NCBI GenBank assembly: GCA_021846945.1
Contig: JAJZVZ010000036.1
Span: 1 to 35,251, forward strand
Length of the DNA: 35,251 nucleotides
Direction of reading: 5' to 3'
Source: Acidobacteriota bacterium
Lineage (GTDB): Bacteria > Acidobacteriota > Terriglobia > Terriglobales > Acidobacteriaceae
Every line of letters starts with the position of its first letter. The stretch's first letter is position 1. The position numbers and the translations under genes were made by a program. Of this stretch, positions 31,969-35,251 are shown piece by piece. The notes below the pieces were generated by a model. That model saw only the letters and a program-made list of their open reading frames with translations, was not told the DNA's origin and ran no database searches.

Positions 31969-32973
31969 TCAGGCCATCTCGCTGCCCTGCTCGGGCTCTC
32001 TGCCCGTTCCATCAAGCTCGCCTGAGGGCGGCGGAAGCGTGAGCCCTGCCGCCTGCATCATCCACTCGATGTCGTATCCTTCTTTGCGCACCCGCTGGTC
32101 GTAGTAGAGGAGCGTGATCCCCGTAGCGTAGATTGGCCCGAGAAAGGTAGTCGTAAAAAATGAGATCACATGCGAGAGAGCGGTCAGCCCAGGCCCTGCC
32201 TGCCCATGCTGCTTGACGACGGCGACAAAAATGAAGCTCTGCGTGATCAAGGTGAGCCCGATTTTGACAGCCCCGATCAACAGCGCCAGCACGAAGATCC
32301 GCCCTCGCGCGCTTTTGCTCAGGTCCACTCCGCGCCGCAGTGCTTTCACGGCCTTCAGATCTTCTACCACGCACGCCGGCAAGGCCAGCGCATAGCGCAG
32401 TCCCATCCAGATGGTGTAAGCGCCCACGGGAATGAGAAGCAGGATGAAAATGACGGTGGCTGTGGCGAAGATTGAGAGCGCCGCCGGGTTGGCCTCCGCG
32501 AGATGCCCGGCGGCTTGACTCGCGGCGCCCTTTGTATACCAAATCATGGTTCCGAGATAGCCGGAATAAAGCAGCGCAATCGGCGCCCAGACCGCCACGG
32601 CGGTAATAGCCATCAGCCAGACGTATCTTCTGAGATGCGGCAGGATGCTCTGGTAAGCTCCCCGGATCGTGGTGCGCTCGCCCAAGTGCAACGACGCCAC
32701 GGCGCGGCAGATCGCGGCCACGGCGGCGCCGAAGAGCAGAAAGAGGATCAGCAATTCCGCCAGCGTGGAACCCAGGGTGGTCCACACCAGCACGCTGTTC
32801 ATGTGCAGCCTCTTCAGCAGTTCCATGAGCCCCAGCGTCAGCAGATTCAGAGCCAGAGCCACGCCGGAATATACGGCGAAGATCCCGGCAAACAAAAGAA
32901 AGTTTGTCCGGTAAAGCTGCGCTGTTCGGTCCAGAATCTCGCCGAGGGTCATGGGGCGAAGATCGGTTTCCAT
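31969..32973 (-). CDS. Polytopic membrane protein, GPDPase-membrane-domain type
   Basis: The 334-residue product has about six hydrophobic segments and opens with TLGEILDRTAQLYRTNFLLFAGI, the usual start of the glycerophosphodiesterase membrane-domain and DUF975-like families. It later shows CVVEDLKAVKALRRGVDLSK and LLYYDQRVRKEGYDIEWMM, a C-terminal signature common in these proteins. No enzyme domain is present, so it is probably a structural membrane partner. In other acidobacteria, as I remember, such a gene lies directly upstream of DUF4129-MoxR clusters; here a GH97 gene separates them. ATG 32973 has GAGGAG 7 bases upstream. Confidence 0.8.
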   Translation of the reverse strand: METDLRPMTLGEILDRTAQLYRTNFLLFAGIFAVYSGVALALNLLTLGLMELLKRLHMNSVLVWTTLGSTLAELLILFLLFGAAVAAICRAVASLHLGERTTIRGAYQSILPHLRRYVWLMAITAVAVWAPIALLYSGYLGTMIWYTKGAASQAAGHLAEANPAALSIFATATVIFILLLIPVGAYTIWMGLRYALALPACVVEDLKAVKALRRGVDLSKSARGRIFVLALLIGAVKIGLTLITQSFIFVAVVKQHGQAGPGLTALSHVISFFTTTFLGPIYATGITLLYYDQRVRKEGYDIEWMMQAAGLTLPPPSGELDGTGREPEQGSEMA

Positions 32974-33123
32974 GCTTTGCTCCTCAATGGTGTGGCCGGA
33001 GACGCTTGGCGGGATTATAGCGGCTCCTTCGAGAGCGTGACAGAGTCAGCGGTTGACTGCCTGCGAAGATGTGCCGGGAACCCATATCGAGCGCGCTTTC
33101 TTAAAGGGAAGGAGAGACAGCAA

Positions 33124-33149
33124 GCCCCAGCCGATCATCCGGCTGGGGC
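33124..33149 (-). terminator. Terminator of the TonB-receptor gene
   Basis: GCCCCAGCCG (33124-33133) and CGGCTGGGGC (33140-33149) form a perfect 10-base stem with a 6-base loop. It lies 31 bases beyond the receptor stop, and on the minus strand a pyrimidine-rich TTGCTGTCTCTCC follows. The T tract is imperfect. Confidence 0.65.
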
Positions 33150-33179
33150 CAGTGCTGTTTGGTTGGTTCAATCCGCCGG

Positions 33180-35251
33180 TCAGAATTCCAAACGGAGCGT
33201 CAACTGCACCTGACGCGGCGTGTTGTGCGACGAGCTGAACTGAGGTTGAAACTGCAATACGCCGTCGCCGCTGCCCGGATTGTTCAGTCCCTGCATATTG
33301 AAGACGTTGAAGGTGTCCATGTTAAACCGCAGCACCGTCGCTTCCTTGATCGGGAAGACCTTGAAGACGGAAAGGTCGGCTACGAAATTGTTCGGCCCAT
33401 TCAGCAGGGTCTTTCTCCAGGGATTGGTGCTGGAGGGGCCGGGCGCGTAGCCCTGGTTGTCTGTGCTTCCGTCGAGCAGGTTGAGCTGCACGTCGTTGGT
33501 GTTGTAGTGCGAGTCCTGGGCCTTGCCGCACGGCGCGGTCGGGTTATAGTTCGTGTCAAGGGGCTGCGAATACGGCGTCCAGCCGGAAGGCAGACCGTTG
33601 ACAACAGCGGTGCAGCCGCTTGACGGCAGTTGCGACGGCGCAACATAACCGTTGAACCATTCATACGCCGTAGCACACTTGCCGGAACGGCAGTCGGTTA
33701 CCTTGTGGCCGCTCTTGTAAACATGAATCGGGTTGGTTGGTCCCCAGTTTCCATTGGAGACGTAGAAGTCCTGGGAGTTGAAGGTTCCGTCGCCCGCAAC
33801 CTCCCAACCGCCAACCACCTCATTCATGAAACGGTTGACGCCGCTCAGGTAGTGCTTGCCCCGCCCAAAGGGCAGGTCCACCAGGGCGTTGAATTGAATC
33901 GCCTGGCGCGGTACGGAAGTGTCGATGATGTAGTCCTGGTAGACATCCAGTTGATGCCAGTAGGCATACGACGCGATGCCGGCTGGCCGCGCCGGAGGCA
34001 TCACGGGGGCTGTGATCGGTGACTCATTGGGATATTCCTTGATCGTCCCCTGTCCCGAGCTGACGTATGCCTGCCCAGTGTAGAGCACGCCGTCGCGGAA
34101 GTAGTTGCCGCCCACACGGAATGGTTGCGACCAGTCGTAGAAGATCTGGTATGCCAATCCGTTGTGGAAGAGCCTCTGGTAGTTCACCTGGAGTTGGTTG
34201 TCGTTTGACCAGCCGCTCTTCTGGTCGAGGATGCTGTTGCCCCACACGGTCTGGTCGTACGGTCCCAGCGCCGTGGATTGATAGGTTGGCAACCCGATCG
34301 TCGTTCCCTTGGGCGGCTTGGTGCCGGTCAACAGTTCCCAGGCGAAGGTCGAGTAGGGGTTGTTGTAACGGTATTCCTGGTCCAGGTTGGTGCCGTGCGT
34401 CCACAGCCAGCTCACGCGCAGCGCCGAGTTGCCCTTGAGCGGCTGTTCGACCGTGAAGTTCAGCTGTGTCACGAAGTCGGGCGCCTCATTGGGGGTAATC
34501 GTATAGAGACCGATACCCGGCAGAATGGCCGTGGTCGAGGTGCTGTCCACAATGTTAGTGGTGTTGATGCCTTGCACGGGGAACGTCGCGTTCCGGATCA
34601 GGTAGTTCTGAGTCTTATCCGGTGACTGCGCGGCCAGGCTGTAGTTCTGAGAGTAGCCGGCGCCATGAGGCACCTGCCTCATTTCGTCCTTATAGCTGGT
34701 TCGCACCGGGATGGGAAAGATGTAGCGCCCGTAGCCGCCGCGGAGTACCGTGCCATACTTGCCGCCAAATGGCTGGTAGGCAAAGGCCACGCGCGGCAGG
34801 AAGTTGAGGTTGTAGTTGTCGACCAGTTGAGGGGGCAGACCGGCTTCCTGCGGCGTCTCGAGCTTTACGCCGATGTTTGCGAGGTTGGTGATGATCGCCT
34901 GCGTCGTCATGCCCCGGGCGATCTGTTCAGACGGGGGGCTGGCCAGCACCAGGGCGTGGTTCTTCAGATCGAAAGACTCCATCGCCCCGTACTTCACCCA
35001 CGTAGCCGGATGCGCCTCATAGCGCAGACCAATGTTCCAGGTCAGGTTCCGCGTCATGTGGTAGTTGTCCTGGAAATAGGCGTCGAACTCCATGTCGTGG
35101 TAGTGCTCGTAAGGCAGGTTTAACTGGACAGAGTAGGAATTGCCCGCGCCCAGGAATTCGTCGGCGTTCACGTTGCCGGTGTTGGAAGTGACCCCATAAT
35201 TGGTTCCCGTCGTGGGATCCTCGAGGCCCGTGGCCTGGGAGCTGAAGTTCA
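33180..35251 (-). CDS. Oar-like TonB-dependent receptor, C-terminal part
   Basis: The frame is open to the window edge, so this is the C-terminal 690 or so residues of a larger outer-membrane protein whose N-terminus (signal peptide, carboxypeptidase-like regulatory domain, plug) lies outside. Visible sequence is beta-barrel: alternating aromatic strands such as FDAYFQDNYHMTRNLTWNIGLRYE, which resemble the extracellular-loop/strand pattern of acidobacterial Oar-type receptors. It ends with the barrel-insertion signature RQVQLTLRLEF. Loops are rich in Asn, Gly, Tyr and Pro, as usual for glycan-binding receptors. The likely role is TonB-driven uptake of a large substrate, perhaps a polysaccharide, given nearby glycosidases. 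The GTG at 35171 is internal and not the start. Confidence 0.88.
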   Translation of the reverse strand, partial: NFSSQATGLEDPTTGTNYGVTSNTGNVNADEFLGAGNSYSVQLNLPYEHYHDMEFDAYFQDNYHMTRNLTWNIGLRYEAHPATWVKYGAMESFDLKNHALVLASPPSEQIARGMTTQAIITNLANIGVKLETPQEAGLPPQLVDNYNLNFLPRVAFAYQPFGGKYGTVLRGGYGRYIFPIPVRTSYKDEMRQVPHGAGYSQNYSLAAQSPDKTQNYLIRNATFPVQGINTTNIVDSTSTTAILPGIGLYTITPNEAPDFVTQLNFTVEQPLKGNSALRVSWLWTHGTNLDQEYRYNNPYSTFAWELLTGTKPPKGTTIGLPTYQSTALGPYDQTVWGNSILDQKSGWSNDNQLQVNYQRLFHNGLAYQIFYDWSQPFRVGGNYFRDGVLYTGQAYVSSGQGTIKEYPNESPITAPVMPPARPAGIASYAYWHQLDVYQDYIIDTSVPRQAIQFNALVDLPFGRGKHYLSGVNRFMNEVVGGWEVAGDGTFNSQDFYVSNGNWGPTNPIHVYKSGHKVTDCRSGKCATAYEWFNGYVAPSQLPSSGCTAVVNGLPSGWTPYSQPLDTNYNPTAPCGKAQDSHYNTNDVQLNLLDGSTDNQGYAPGPSSTNPWRKTLLNGPNNFVADLSVFKVFPIKEATVLRFNMDTFNVFNMQGLNNPGSGDGVLQFQPQFSSSHNTPRQVQLTLRLEF

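Noticed and set aside
1..35251. CRISPR arrays, tRNA or rRNA genes
   Set aside because: No regularly spaced repeats, and nothing resembling a tRNA cloverleaf or conserved rRNA segment was seen on either strand by eye.

Overview
The window looks like chromosome from an acidobacterium (Acidobacteriaceae/Terriglobia type). The case rests on gene content, not composition alone. It includes the C-terminal part of a large Oar-like TonB-dependent receptor, a kinase-like protein fused through one membrane helix to a TonB C-terminal domain, several secreted glycosidases (GH97, GH127/DUF1680, GH130), a DUF6677-type membrane protein with a tiny membrane partner, and the compact MoxR/DUF58/DUF4350/DUF4129 cluster. 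Most of the window is GC-rich. Bases 1 to about 2000 are visibly more A/T-rich and look foreign.

Layout. (1) 1-2050: accessory island with a broken IS1-type transposase and a HEPN-like orphan gene, ending directly before rbfA. (2) 2082-6643, plus strand: rbfA and the DHH nanoRNase nrnA, then an ArnT-like membrane glycosyltransferase and a GNAT protein. (3) 6644-8018: a long leader with a promoter, a palindrome and strong predicted stems, followed by an unrecognised 330-residue protein carrying a Cys-x14-His signature like that of CNF/BLF1-type glutamine deamidases. (4) 8209-10095: a divergent pair, DUF6677 plus a 59-residue membrane protein on minus and a PIN-TRAM membrane ATP-independent nuclease-like protein on plus. 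(5) 10156-16595: GNAT, MoeB-rhodanese, a secreted protein, Dps, a JAMM protease, a conserved hypothetical, PilZ and rsmI. (6) 16606-18354: an M50-CBS protein whose HExxH has become RETAR, and rsmD. (7) 18444-23159: GH130, GH127 and the pseudokinase-TonB protein. (8) 23476-32973, all minus: a GPDPase-type membrane protein, GH97, DUF4129, DUF4350, MoxR, DUF58 and TolC. The four genes from DUF4129 to DUF58 are joined by 4-base stop/start overlaps. (9) 33180-35251: the TonB-dependent receptor, cut by the window edge.

How the genes fit together. Housekeeping functions are RNA and ribosome maturation (RbfA, NrnA, RsmI, RsmD), sulfur transfer and cofactor activation (MoeB-rhodanese, with a JAMM protease nearby), and iron/oxidative protection (Dps). 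Three secreted glycosidases, TolC and a TonB receptor point to polysaccharide use and envelope traffic. The best candidates for something undescribed are the structured-leader/deamidase-like locus at 6739-8018, the two proteins that keep a signalling or protease fold but have lost catalytic residues (16606-17715 and 21891-23159), and the small island beside rbfA.
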